Below, one piece after another: positions 8,190 to 16,272 of a DNA stretch of 39,981 nt; position 1 is the first letter of the stretch; every line of letters begins with the position of its first letter. This stretch comes from Armatimonadota bacterium (GTDB taxonomy: Bacteria > Armatimonadota > Armatimonadia > Armatimonadales > Armatimonadaceae), in the NCBI GenBank assembly GCA_014380985.1, contig JACMIU010000073.1, positions 1 to 39,981 on the forward strand, written 5' to 3'. Under the pieces are notes generated by a model that worked only from the letters and a program-made list of their open reading frames with translations, was not told the origin of the DNA and searched no databases. Both the position numbers and the translations under genes were made by a program.

Positions 8190-8357
8190 TTGTCGTTGGA
8201 TACTACTTCGGCATTTTTGATGTGTCAGTAGGCGAGTCGAAGGATTTATAGTCATCCCCCGGCTGATGCTTAAATACCGTGCCGCCTCCGCGACTGTGAG
8301 TAGTCCCGATGTGCCGCCCCTGTATGGGTCGCCCCTTGTGTGTCTTTCGTGTCGCAT
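8190..8357 (-). pseudogene. Possible relic of an excisionase-type (HTH_17) DNA-binding protein
   Basis: On the minus strand a frame opening at ATG 8357 contains LLTVAEAARYLSISRG (8303-8256), a good match to the first helices of MerR/excisionase-type HTH_17 domains. The expected continuation (TLYRLIRxGxLPAxRVG) is absent in this frame. Another frame gives only a weak echo (YKSFDSPTDTSKMPK, then stops). The pattern suggests a decayed gene with frameshift and stops, but a chance match is possible. The rest of the 8125-8811 gap holds no coherent coding frame, repeat or RNA gene that I can recognise. Confidence 0.33.
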
Positions 8358-8777
8358 AACACGGTTCTTCGCCTTTACCTTCCTATCATCATGCGCCGAT
8401 GTTCAACACCTACCCCCGCCTCCTCGCTCACCGACGCCCGTGCAGATACGCCGGTTATTCTCGTGTGTGGCGCAAGGCAGACTGTCAAGACAACGCTGGT
8501 GCGAGCCTATTGAGAATCTGCCGACAGCTTGTGCGCGGTATCGTGCTATATTCACGCGACGTTACCGTGGCATTTGGAGAAAAGTTATTCGCTGTGCCGC
8601 TCTCATTCCTTTGGCGGTAGGTGGAGCATAAATGCGGCGAAAAAGATTCTCGTTTCCTGACATCGCTTGTACAGGTCGCCTCGCGCCTCACCGCGAAGAC
8701 AGCGATAGAACACAGGAACACCGCGCCACCAACGACCGTCATAGCACCACAGTACCACTTGTTACATTACGTGATGC

Positions 8778-8806
8778 CCGCGCCCGACTGTTTCGTGCGG
8801 GGGCGG
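8778..8806 (-). terminator. Imperfect GC-rich hairpin after the response regulator gene
   Basis: CCGCGCCCGAC (8778-8788) pairs with GTGCGGGGGCGG (8795-8806) with one mismatch and one bulge. It lies 5 bases past the stop of the regulator gene. No U-run follows, so it may only slow or protect transcripts. Confidence 0.33.
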
Positions 8807-8811
8807 TTTGA

Positions 8812-9558
8812 TTACAAGGTTATCAAGCCACGCTTCAGTGCCATTATCACTGCCTCGGTACGGTCACGGGCGTTCATTTTGGTCAAAATGTTATTAACGT
8901 GCGTTTTCACGGTGCCTTCCGTAATGAAAAGTGCGGTTCCTATCTGGTGATTGGTTTTGCCAGTCGCTATCAAAGAAAGCACCTCACTTTCACGGGACGT
9001 TAATTCGTTGCCGTTGATGCGCTCCACGAGTTTGGCGGCGATTTCCGGCGGGATAGCGCGTTGCCCCGAATACACCGCCATGATCGCGTTATACAATTCA
9101 TCGGCGGTGGCATCTTTTAGACAGTAACCACGCGCCCCGGCTTGCAATCCTTTGAAGATATACTCGTCGCCATCAAAAGAGGTCAATACCAGAATCCGCG
9201 CCCCGGTGTGAATAGCGCGAATGGCTACCATCGCTTTGAGTCCGTCCATTACCGGCATTCGTAAATCCATCAGCACAATATCCGGGCGATGAGTGCGATA
9301 GGCGCGAACGGCTTCTTGCCCATTGACCGCTTCTGCAACCACTACCATTTGCGGATTACGACTAATCAGCGAAATCAGCCCGGCACGCACTAAATAATGG
9401 TCGTCGGCTATCAGAACGCGAATTGCCTTCTTAGGTGACGTCGCGTCGGGAGCCGCCTCTGCGTCAGGAACGGTCATCAAGGATGACTCCGTCGTCTGAG
9501 GCGGTGGAGCGGGTGGTCGCGGGTTTCCGCGTGATGTTTTGAAAGCAGTGCGTTGCAT
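8812..9558 (-). CDS. NarL/LuxR-family response regulator
   Basis: 248 residues from the ATG at 9558; an ATG at 9618 exists but lies inside the kinase gene. An unusual Pro-rich N-terminal extension of about 44 residues comes first. The receiver domain (VLIADDHYLVRAG) has acidic residues at 52-53, phospho-acceptor Asp98 (VLMDLRMP), Thr126 and Lys148. The C-terminal LuxR-type HTH (LTSRESEVLSLIATGKTNHQ, then GTVKTHVNNILTKMNARDRT) spans about 183-245. Such proteins bind short inverted repeats as dimers after phosphorylation. The histidine kinase lies 25 bases upstream in the same transcript. The EPS assembly operon starts just beyond the kinase, with a palindrome at 11265-11287, so EPS control is a reasonable inference. 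Confidence 0.93.
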   Translation of the reverse strand: MQRTAFKTSRGNPRPPAPPPQTTESSLMTVPDAEAAPDATSPKKAIRVLIADDHYLVRAGLISLISRNPQMVVVAEAVNGQEAVRAYRTHRPDIVLMDLRMPVMDGLKAMVAIRAIHTGARILVLTSFDGDEYIFKGLQAGARGYCLKDATADELYNAIMAVYSGQRAIPPEIAAKLVERINGNELTSRESEVLSLIATGKTNHQIGTALFITEGTVKTHVNNILTKMNARDRTEAVIMALKRGLITL

Positions 9559-9583
9559 AAACGTTTCTCGAAAATAGGAAGCG

Positions 9584-10903
9584 TCAGAAGGAATTCCCAC
9601 TCCCCAAAGGAACCACAATTCGTACCCGCGTACCGCGCCCGACCTGCGTCACCAGCGACATATCGCCACCCATCGCTTCGACCCGTTCGCGCATTCCGAT
9701 CAGTCCGAAACCGCTTCCGCCCTGCCGATTATCCGCATCCCCGGCGTTTTGACAAAAACCACATCCGTTGTCTACCACGCACAAAGTCAGGGTGCATTCG
9801 GCGAATGTTAGGGAAATACGTACCTGCGGCGCGTTCGCGTGTCGCACGACATTCGTGAGCATCTCTGTCAGAAGGTGGCACAGTTCCCGCGAAACGCATT
9901 GGCGCATTTCCGCCTCTTCACCAATCACCTCAAAGTAGGTTCCGGTGCGATGCGCGATGGGGTTTAGCAATCGCCGTGCCGCTTGCAAAGCTTGCCCGGT
10001 GAAGTTCTTGTCGGTGTGCGAGGCAGACAACGTTGCTCCATCGGCTTCGCCGCTTTCGTGCAAACTCCACATCGTGTTGCGTAGGCGCTCCATCAGTCGC
10101 CGCGTCAACCCGGATGCAAGGGTGACATGGTGTTTCGCTTCCGCTGTAGTATTGTCGCCGCCATCTGCGCTACCGGTGTTCTCTTTCTCCGACGCCGCGA
10201 GCGATAGGCTGGCATTTTGCAGTTGCAAAACCGCTCCCGTGGCGTCCTGTACGATGGTGTCGTGCAGATCGCGGGCGATACGCCGCTTTTCATCAAGGCG
10301 CACCTGTCGTTCCGACTCTTCGCCGGTGTGTAACAGGGGGATACCATACAGAAGCATATCCGCCGCGAACTGCATCGTCTCGATTTCCGCCGGAGAGTAG
10401 GTAGTTTCGTCCGCATGACTGAGTGTCACAAAGCCGGTTTTTCCTTCGCTTCCTCTGCTGTAAAAGACAAACACAAACCGTCCGCACGAGTCGCGGTAAG
10501 CCATCGGTACGGGAACGGCGTTCGGGCGGCGGTAGCGATGGATGTGAGAAAGCACGGGGCGCGGCACAAACAGGGGGTCGCCTCCCGGTAACTGGCGCAA
10601 ATTATTAGCGCGGAGCGACAACTGCTCTGCTGTGAGCGTTGTTTTGTCGTACAGCCACACCGAAGCATGAACGCAAAGCGTTCCCGGACGGCTCGCCATC
10701 AGGCGACCGAGTATCGCGTCAGCGAAGGTCGCCAGTCCGCTCGGAGATGTGGGCGCGTGGGATGTCGGCGCGGCGGACGGACGACGGACGGTTCGCTTGT
10801 GCCGTGACGGCACAAGCGACGAGGGAGACGGAAAACTACGTTGGGGAGCGGTAGGCAGGAGAGACACCGCTGGGGAAAACACTTGTGATTCAGATCCTTG
10901 CAT
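9584..10903 (-). CDS. Soluble sensor histidine kinase, HisKA_3 (NarX/DegS type)
   Basis: 439 residues with no membrane segment, so a cytoplasmic sensor. Residues 1-55 are a Ser/Pro-rich region. Residues about 56-190 look like a GAF-type input domain (FADAILGRLMASRPGTLCVH, ending SPAEIETMQFAADMLLYGIP). The dimerisation/phosphoacceptor motif is EKRRIARDLHDTIVQD with His214. The HATPase domain shows the N box (LLTEMLTNVVRHANAPQVRI), DNGCGF and GGSGFGLIGMRERVEAMGG. It is the partner of the response regulator at 8812-9558. A ribosome site (GAGGA) lies 9 bases before ATG 10903. The input signal cannot be read from the sequence; no haem or Fe-S Cys cluster is visible. Confidence 0.92.
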   Translation of the reverse strand: MQGSESQVFSPAVSLLPTAPQRSFPSPSSLVPSRHKRTVRRPSAAPTSHAPTSPSGLATFADAILGRLMASRPGTLCVHASVWLYDKTTLTAEQLSLRANNLRQLPGGDPLFVPRPVLSHIHRYRRPNAVPVPMAYRDSCGRFVFVFYSRGSEGKTGFVTLSHADETTYSPAEIETMQFAADMLLYGIPLLHTGEESERQVRLDEKRRIARDLHDTIVQDATGAVLQLQNASLSLAASEKENTGSADGGDNTTAEAKHHVTLASGLTRRLMERLRNTMWSLHESGEADGATLSASHTDKNFTGQALQAARRLLNPIAHRTGTYFEVIGEEAEMRQCVSRELCHLLTEMLTNVVRHANAPQVRISLTFAECTLTLCVVDNGCGFCQNAGDADNRQGGSGFGLIGMRERVEAMGGDMSLVTQVGRGTRVRIVVPLGSGNSF

Positions 10904-10925
10904 GAAAAAATTCCTCGTTCTTTGC

Positions 10926-10938
10926 GACGCTTAGCGTC
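10926..10938. promoter_or_regulatory. 13-bp palindrome in the kinase gene leader
   Basis: GACGC TTA GCGTC is symmetrical and lies 22 bases before the kinase start, next to the ribosome site. It could be a repressor site or a small mRNA hairpin. No second copy was noticed. Confidence 0.35.
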
Positions 10939-10988
10939 CACAATATTTCTGCACTTCTTGCTGATTGATTAAAAACCTCACTTATTCA

Positions 10989-11066
10989 CTACTCATTCGC
11001 GAGTAGCCTACGGGATGGATGCGGCTTCGCCGCCGGATGGAGACAGAGCCGAAATGGCTCAGTCTC
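10989..11066. other. Cluster of three hairpins between the two-component system and the EPS operon
   Basis: In 78 bases there are three inverted repeats: CTACTC/GAGTAG (10989-11006), GCGGC/GCCGC with a TTC loop (11021-11033), and GAGAC-A-GAGCC / GGCTC-A-GTCTC with loop GAAAT (11040-11066). The flanking genes diverge, so these are not terminators of either. A structured leader RNA, a REP-like repeat unit or binding sites are possible. The remainder of 10904-11382 holds the 11265-11287 palindrome and a TGTAAC/GTTACA repeat at 11317-11338. Confidence 0.45.
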
Positions 11067-11264
11067 TGTGTATGAATCCTATATTACGCATCCTATAAAC
11101 CGATCTACAAATCTGTTTTTGTGAGAAAAAACGGTGGTGCTAAAAAGCCTTTTCTATGTTGTTTAGGGAAACGGGGGCGTGGGAAGGCTACTTTATGAAA
11201 CGTAACGGTTTCTACTTGCCCAGCAACTTGGCTCTGTTTCCCCATAATACCCGGTTCCTGCTAA

Positions 11265-11287
11265 ATCTTTATCTATCTAAAGATAGA
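11265..11287. promoter_or_regulatory. EPS palindrome, copy A (before the sugar transferase operon)
   Basis: TCTATCTAAAGATAGA (11272-11287) is a perfect inverted repeat with 6-bp arms around TAAA. It overlaps a second repeat ATCTTTA/TAAAGAT (11265-11284). The core TCTATC(G/T)AAAG recurs at 17238-17255 and 31702-31719. It is about 96 bases upstream of the start of the priming transferase gene. A TACAAT that could serve as -10 lies downstream, ending near 11340. Confidence 0.55.
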
Positions 11288-11382
11288 AATGTGGTTCTTT
11301 CTTCGCGCCGATACCGTGTAACCTGCGCCGGTGTTACAATTTTTGCGTCAACCGACCTTTCAAACGAAAAGAGAACACGCGG

Positions 11383-12084
11383 ATGCAACGAACCGAGAAC
11401 ACGATAAGTACATACGGCGCACCTCCCTATTTTTCCACCGCCCCGGCATCGGAACATTTGAGGGCATCGTCCGCAAAGGACGTTCGTTACCGGATTGCCA
11501 AACGCACACTGGATATTGTTGTTGCCGCCACGATGCTTGTGTTGCTTTTTCCCTTGTTCGTGCTGATCGCCCTGCTCGTATCGTTGCCGAAAGGCGAGCC
11601 CGCTTTCTATTGGCAACTGCGCGTCGGGCAAAACGGCAGACGGTTTCGTTTTTATAAGTTCCGCTCTATGGTGGTCGGCGCAGATGCCATTAAAGCAAGT
11701 CTGATGGCAAAAAACGAGGCGGATGGACCCATCTTCAAAATCAAGCATGATCCGCGTGTCACGCCTGTGGGGCGGATTCTACGGCGATACTCGCTCGACG
11801 AACTGCCGCAACTGATCCATGTTTTGCGCGGCGAGATGAGCCTTGTCGGACCCCGTCCACATTTGCCCCAAGAAATTGCCGATTGTTCGCATTATCCGGC
11901 GGAGCGACTCACGGTTCCGCCCGGTTTGTTATGTTTGCGCGAGGTCGGGACACGCTCGCTGATGAGTTTTGACCAATGGCTTGACAGCGATCTCGAATAT
12001 ATCCGAACCCGTAGCCTGCGAACCGATTTTTCCATTCTGTGCCGCGCTTTTCGGGCGGTTGCTCAAGCAGAAGGAGCCTACTAA
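11383..12084 (+). CDS. Priming sugar transferase (bacterial sugar transferase family, short form)
   Basis: 233 residues. Family members transfer a sugar-1-phosphate to undecaprenyl phosphate at the inner membrane face and start repeat-unit synthesis. Seen: one N-terminal membrane/re-entrant segment (IVVAATMLVLLFPLFVLIAL, about 45-66), LRVGQNGRRFRFYKFRSM, KHDPRVTPVGRILRR and the catalytic Asp139-Glu140 pair in SLDELPQ, then RGEMSLVGPRPHLPQE. The four extra N-terminal membrane helices of WcaJ/WbaP are missing, as in PglC-like short enzymes. The usual PGxxGLWQVxGR segment reads PGLLCLREVGTRS, a divergence that could affect sugar choice. It heads the plus-strand EPS operon; the next gene starts 2 bases after its stop. 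Confidence 0.93.
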   Translation: MQRTENTISTYGAPPYFSTAPASEHLRASSAKDVRYRIAKRTLDIVVAATMLVLLFPLFVLIALLVSLPKGEPAFYWQLRVGQNGRRFRFYKFRSMVVGADAIKASLMAKNEADGPIFKIKHDPRVTPVGRILRRYSLDELPQLIHVLRGEMSLVGPRPHLPQEIADCSHYPAERLTVPPGLLCLREVGTRSLMSFDQWLDSDLEYIRTRSLRTDFSILCRAFRAVAQAEGAY

Positions 12085-12086
12085 CC

Positions 12087-12971
12087 ATGTCCACTTTGCA
12101 AGCACTTCAGCCCTCCCCCACCTCGCCGACCCACTTTTCGCCGTTTGCGTCGGCGGCGTTGGGAAAACCGCGACCCTGTATCAGGGTCGCCGGAGTGTCC
12201 TTCGATGATGTCACCATGCCCGAAGCGGTGGAACGAATCGCGCAGATGGCGCGAAACACCGACCACGCCCGGCACGTTTGCACCGGTAATCTCGACCACC
12301 TCACGATGCTGGAAAGCGATAGTGCTTTCCGCGCCGCGTATGATAGCGCAGACCTCGTGTTGGCGGACGGAATGCCGGTGGTGTGGCTGTCGCGTCTCGA
12401 CAAAACGCAACCGCCTTTGCGTGAGCGCGTTGCCGGAAGCGATCTGTTTTTTGAACTGGGGGCGTTGTCGGCACGAACGGATTTGCGTCTGTTTTTCCTC
12501 GGCGGTGCGCCCGGCGCGGCGAGCCGTGCCGCCGCCGTTTTGCGAAAAAAATACCCGGACGTGTGTGTCGCCGACACCTATTGCCCCGACTTCGCCACGT
12601 TCGGTACGCCCGAAGAAGAAGCGCGAATCACCGAGCGTGTTCAATCCGCCCGCCCGCATATTTTGCTGGTCGGTCTCGGCGCACCGAAACAGGAGAAGTG
12701 GATTCTCGCTAACAAAGACCGACTTGGTGTGCCGCTCAGTGTCGGTGTCGGTGGGTCGTTTGAAATGGCGGCAGGCATGGTGAAACGCGCCCCGGTTTGG
12801 ATGCAAAAAACGGGGCTGGAATGGTGTCACCGGATGATGCAGGAACCGGGGCGACTGACGAAACGCTACATGGGGCGGGACTTGCCTTTTTTACTGAAGT
12901 TGCTTTGGCGCACGGCGCGTCCGGTGCGCCAAAGTAGAGCGATGTATGAATCGGGAAGGGTGAATCTATGA
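12087..12971 (+). CDS. WecG/TagA/CpsF family glycosyltransferase
   Basis: 294 residues from ATG 12087, which follows AAGGAG at 6-bp spacing. Family enzymes (GT26) add N-acetylmannosaminuronic acid, ManNAc or glucose to the lipid-linked first sugar. Motifs: CTGNLDHLTMLESD, the catalytic-site Asp94 in LADGMPVVWLSR, LFFLGGAPGAA, and HILLVGLGAPKQEKWI. GVGGSFEMAAG follows, and the C-terminal membrane-association tail (TGLEWCHRMMQEPGRLTKRY) is retained. A second-step enzyme directly after the priming transferase makes sense. It overlaps the next gene by 4 bases (ATGA), so the operon is coupled. Confidence 0.93.
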   Translation: MSTLQALQPSPTSPTHFSPFASAALGKPRPCIRVAGVSFDDVTMPEAVERIAQMARNTDHARHVCTGNLDHLTMLESDSAFRAAYDSADLVLADGMPVVWLSRLDKTQPPLRERVAGSDLFFELGALSARTDLRLFFLGGAPGAASRAAAVLRKKYPDVCVADTYCPDFATFGTPEEEARITERVQSARPHILLVGLGAPKQEKWILANKDRLGVPLSVGVGGSFEMAAGMVKRAPVWMQKTGLEWCHRMMQEPGRLTKRYMGRDLPFLLKLLWRTARPVRQSRAMYESGRVNL

Positions 12972-14212
12972 ATCTCGGCACTCCTTTATCGGTGGTCTGC
13001 GTTCAAATAGCCAATGGCTATTCGCCGGAGTTTCGTGTCTTTGACCGGATGTCACGGGTGAGTCACGACGCGCTAAAAGCGACGGTTATCTATAACCGCT
13101 GGAACGAGACGGATGGCGATGCACCGCGTTTTGCCGCCCGCGCCGCCCAAGAAACTCAGCCACCGATGCACGGCGTTGATTTCGGCTGGCGATCCGTCGC
13201 GGCGGGGCGATCCTTCGCGCAGAAAGCGTTGCCCTATGTGCGCCTCGCGGCGTCGCTTCCCACGGTGCTTCACCGAACGCGGCAGGCAAAACCCGACGTT
13301 ATCTATTCGTCGCAACAGTTGTGGGACTGCCGCGTCGCTACCTTTTTGGCAAAACGGCTCCGCGTTCCGCAGGTGATTCATCTGCATTACCACGTTGGCA
13401 AATGGCTCCACCAACCGGTACTGAACCGCTTGCTCGCGTGTGATCATGTGGTTACGGTGAGCGATTTTATCCGCCGGGAGGCTTTGCGCCACGGCGTCGC
13501 CCCGGAGCGCGTGACCACGATTTTGAACACGGCGGATCCGCTCACGCTATCGCCGGAAGGTTCCCGCGAAGCCGTCCGCGCCGAACTCGGTGTCGCGCCG
13601 GACGCGCCTTTTTGGGGCAATATTTCGCGCCTTGACCCGGAGAAGGGGCAGGAAGATATTCTGCGCGCTTTTGCCCGCGTCGTGCGTGAGTTTCCCGAAG
13701 CGCGGCTTCTTATCGTCGGTTCGGAAACGCCGTGGAAGCCCGGCTACCGCGCTCATCTGGAAACGCTCGCGGCTGAACTAAAAATTGAGAGGCAAGTGAT
13801 CTTCGCCGGTTTTCGCTCCGACGTGCCGCGCCTTCTTGCCGCGCTCGACGGCTTTATTCATCCGTCGTTCAAGGAACCGTTCGGTCTCGCCATAGCGGAG
13901 GCGGCGCAAGCGGGATTACCTATCGTGGCGTATGCCGATGGGGGAACGCCGGAACTGGTGCATCATGGGGTCACGGGGCTGCTCGCCGAACTTTCCGCCG
14001 GGCATACCGGGCTTGCGGAAGCATGGGCGGCACTCATCGGCGACCCGCAAACGGCGCGGCGCATGGGGCGGGCGGCAAAAACGTGTATCACATCGGGCGC
14101 GTTTGTGCCGCAGTTCGCATCGCACTCTTTCCTGCAGACGCTCTGCCGCGTCGTCCGCGTGTCGCCCGCTCCGCTTGCCGCATCCGTGGCAACGCAAAAG
14201 GTGACATTATGA
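12968..14212 (+). CDS. GT4-family glycosyltransferase
   Basis: 414 residues with a GT-B fold. The N-terminal acceptor half carries KPDVIYSSQQLWDCRVATFL and HLHYHVGKWLHQPV. The donor half begins FWGNISRLDPEKGQEDILRA and contains LLIVGSETPW. Its sugar-nucleotide signature is FKEPFGLAIAEAAQAGLPIV (an intact E-x7-E motif) with YADGGTPELV. It is a retaining enzyme acting at the cytoplasmic membrane face on the growing lipid-linked repeat unit; the donor sugar cannot be told. ATGA overlaps at both ends couple it to the WecG-like and GT2 genes. Confidence 0.93.
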   Translation: MNLGTPLSVVCVQIANGYSPEFRVFDRMSRVSHDALKATVIYNRWNETDGDAPRFAARAAQETQPPMHGVDFGWRSVAAGRSFAQKALPYVRLAASLPTVLHRTRQAKPDVIYSSQQLWDCRVATFLAKRLRVPQVIHLHYHVGKWLHQPVLNRLLACDHVVTVSDFIRREALRHGVAPERVTTILNTADPLTLSPEGSREAVRAELGVAPDAPFWGNISRLDPEKGQEDILRAFARVVREFPEARLLIVGSETPWKPGYRAHLETLAAELKIERQVIFAGFRSDVPRLLAALDGFIHPSFKEPFGLAIAEAAQAGLPIVAYADGGTPELVHHGVTGLLAELSAGHTGLAEAWAALIGDPQTARRMGRAAKTCITSGAFVPQFASHSFLQTLCRVVRVSPAPLAASVATQKVTL

Positions 14213-15150
14213 CGCCGCTTGTCTCGACCGTGATACCGACGCGCAACCGCGCCGCCATGCTCGCGTTCGCGGTTCGCTCCGCGCTGGCACAAACGGACGC
14301 GAACGGCGACCCGGTTTCGCAGGAAATCATTATCGCCGACGATTGCTCCACCGACAACACGCTTGCGGTCGCTCTCGCCTTGAAGCAAGAACAGCCGGAA
14401 CGGGTGCGATACCGGCGCGTTCAAACCGGAACTCCCGGTGGCACACGTAACGCGGGAGCGAAGTTCGCCACCGGGAAGTATCTCGCCTTTCTCGACGACG
14501 ACGACGCTTGGCTACCGGGTCGGCTCACAAAGGCATTAACCGCTTTCGCCGCGTCGCCGCAAGCGGGCTTTGTTTATGCCCAAGCCACGCCGACGGATGC
14601 CTTCCTGCATCCGGCGAGCGACTCGCGTAACGATTTCCCCCTGCTTCCCCTGCCTGAAGGACACCCGGTAGGGGCGTTTCTCGCGTCGCCCCCGCACCTG
14701 AATGCGACCCTGTTCCGACGCGACGCTTTCGAGCTAGTCGGTGGATTCAATGCCACGTTGTCCGGGTTCGAGGATGCCGATTTGATGATACGTATGGTGC
14801 GCCGGTATCCGTGCGTCGCCGTGCAGGAACCGCTCGCCCTGATGCGTACCCACGCCGACAGTTTGAACAGTGGCGTCAAGGTGTGGCAACGCTTTCAGGA
14901 CGAACTACGCGCCCGTCGGTTTCATCTGTCCGTGCGCGACGATTACCGCCCTAACTTTGCCGAGCGTTTGCGCCTTTCCCTGCGGTGTCGCGGCTGGTAT
15001 GTGAGCCGGTTTTTGGGCGCGGTGGAGCGGGCGACGCGGCGTGAGGAAGTGCGCGAGGGAGTGCGCTACGCCCTTCGTACCTCGCCGCTACACGCTTTGA
15101 AAAGTCCGCTCTTGTGGCGGGCATTGATGATGAAAGGCGGAAACTCATGA
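14209..15150 (+). CDS. GT2-family glycosyltransferase
   Basis: 313 residues from ATG 14209, which overlaps the preceding stop (ATGA). GT-A fold: VSTVIPTRNRAAMLAFAVRS at the N-terminus, IIADDCSTDNT for nucleotide binding, and the metal-binding DDDD at 96-99 (YLAFLDDDDAWLPGRL). An acceptor-side motif GGFNATLSGFEDADLMIRMV (the ED of the catalytic base region) follows. The C-terminal third is basic and lacks membrane helices. It should add a sugar with inversion to the EPS repeat unit. The frame upstream to 14023 is open but lies inside the previous gene and has no ribosome site. Confidence 0.92.
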   Translation: MTPLVSTVIPTRNRAAMLAFAVRSALAQTDANGDPVSQEIIIADDCSTDNTLAVALALKQEQPERVRYRRVQTGTPGGTRNAGAKFATGKYLAFLDDDDAWLPGRLTKALTAFAASPQAGFVYAQATPTDAFLHPASDSRNDFPLLPLPEGHPVGAFLASPPHLNATLFRRDAFELVGGFNATLSGFEDADLMIRMVRRYPCVAVQEPLALMRTHADSLNSGVKVWQRFQDELRARRFHLSVRDDYRPNFAERLRLSLRCRGWYVSRFLGAVERATRREEVREGVRYALRTSPLHALKSPLLWRALMMKGGNS

Positions 15151-16235
15151 CGCATCATTTTGCTTTCGTGATGGATCAGCCGTCGCGTTCCTACACCGAA
15201 TCGCTCACGATTGAGCGCGTTGTGATGAGCGATAGCTCGATTGCGCCTACCTTTGTTCCCGTGCGCTACGACCTTGGCGGCAAACCGCTCCTTGCCGCAC
15301 TAAGTCTTTTTCCCAACACCGTGCGCGACACACTTGCCGGTATCGAGGAGATTCATCGCGGTCTTGCCGGGAAACGACCCGACGCGGTGCTATGGGCGAC
15401 CGGCGCGGCAAAATCGGTGATGGGTCTGGTTTCCTCCGCGCCCGCTTTTCTCGTGGTGGAAATGACTCCGCTACAAAAAGAACGAATGGAATCGCAAAAA
15501 GAACAGTCCGCCGTTCGGAGAACGTTTCTGCGCGACGCGAATCACGCCACCACCGCGCAGTTGTATGACCGGGCGGCGCATCTGTTTGTGGGAAGCGAGT
15601 GGGTGGCAAGAAGCCTACGCCACGATTACGCCGTGCCGTCCGAAAAAATAACCGTTGTCAGACCCGGTGTAGACACGGGGCATTTTTGTCCCGCCACGAT
15701 CTGTAAATCCAGAAGCGGAGTGGTACGGCTTTTAGTCGTCGGCAACGACTTTTACGGCAACGGGGGCGAACTGCTCTTGAAATGGGCGCAACAAACGCGA
15801 ACGCCCGTTCCGTGGGAGTTGCATTTGGTGACGAGCGACGCGATGAAGGTTTTACCGCCCGGTGTGTTCACGCATCCCGCTGTGCAAAGCAATAGTCCGG
15901 AACAGTTGCGCCTTTATCAGACCTGCGATTTGTTGGTGCAACCGGCGTGTGCCGACAACAATTCGCTGGCGGTGGTCGAGGCGATGGCAACGGGGCTACC
16001 CGTACTCGCCGCCAACACCTGCGGCGTTTGTGAAATTGTCTCCGAAGGCGAAACCGGAATGCTGTTTGCTCCGAAGGATTTTGACACACTGGCGGCGCGT
16101 CTGAACACTTTGATAGAATCGCCCGACCTGCGCCGGGAGATGGGAAACGCCGCCCGCGAACGCGCCGTGCGCCTTTTCGATGCCCGCCGCAATATCGGGC
16201 GTATTTTAACCACCATGCACGAGGTAGCGGCGTGA
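15147..16235 (+). CDS. GT4-family glycosyltransferase
   Basis: 362 residues from ATG 15147 (ATGA overlap with the GT2 gene). Domain marks: AHLFVGSEWVARSLRHDYAV and ITVVRPGVDTGHF in the linker. The donor-site motif is DNNSLAVVEAMATGLPVLAA, where Asp replaces the first Glu of E-x7-E, followed by NTCGVCEIVSEGETGMLFAP. The N-terminal half is shorter and more divergent than in the other GT4 protein. It acts in the same lipid-linked assembly. The next gene starts 37 bases downstream with its own ribosome site. Confidence 0.9.
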   Translation: MTHHFAFVMDQPSRSYTESLTIERVVMSDSSIAPTFVPVRYDLGGKPLLAALSLFPNTVRDTLAGIEEIHRGLAGKRPDAVLWATGAAKSVMGLVSSAPAFLVVEMTPLQKERMESQKEQSAVRRTFLRDANHATTAQLYDRAAHLFVGSEWVARSLRHDYAVPSEKITVVRPGVDTGHFCPATICKSRSGVVRLLVVGNDFYGNGGELLLKWAQQTRTPVPWELHLVTSDAMKVLPPGVFTHPAVQSNSPEQLRLYQTCDLLVQPACADNNSLAVVEAMATGLPVLAANTCGVCEIVSEGETGMLFAPKDFDTLAARLNTLIESPDLRREMGNAARERAVRLFDARRNIGRILTTMHEVAA

Positions 16236-16272
16236 AAGTCCGCTACCTGCAACTAACAAGGAAACGAAAACT

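Noticed and set aside
9559..9618. Extended start for the response regulator at 9618
   Set aside because: It would overlap the kinase gene end and adds no conserved sequence; ATG 9558 leaves a normal 25-base gap.
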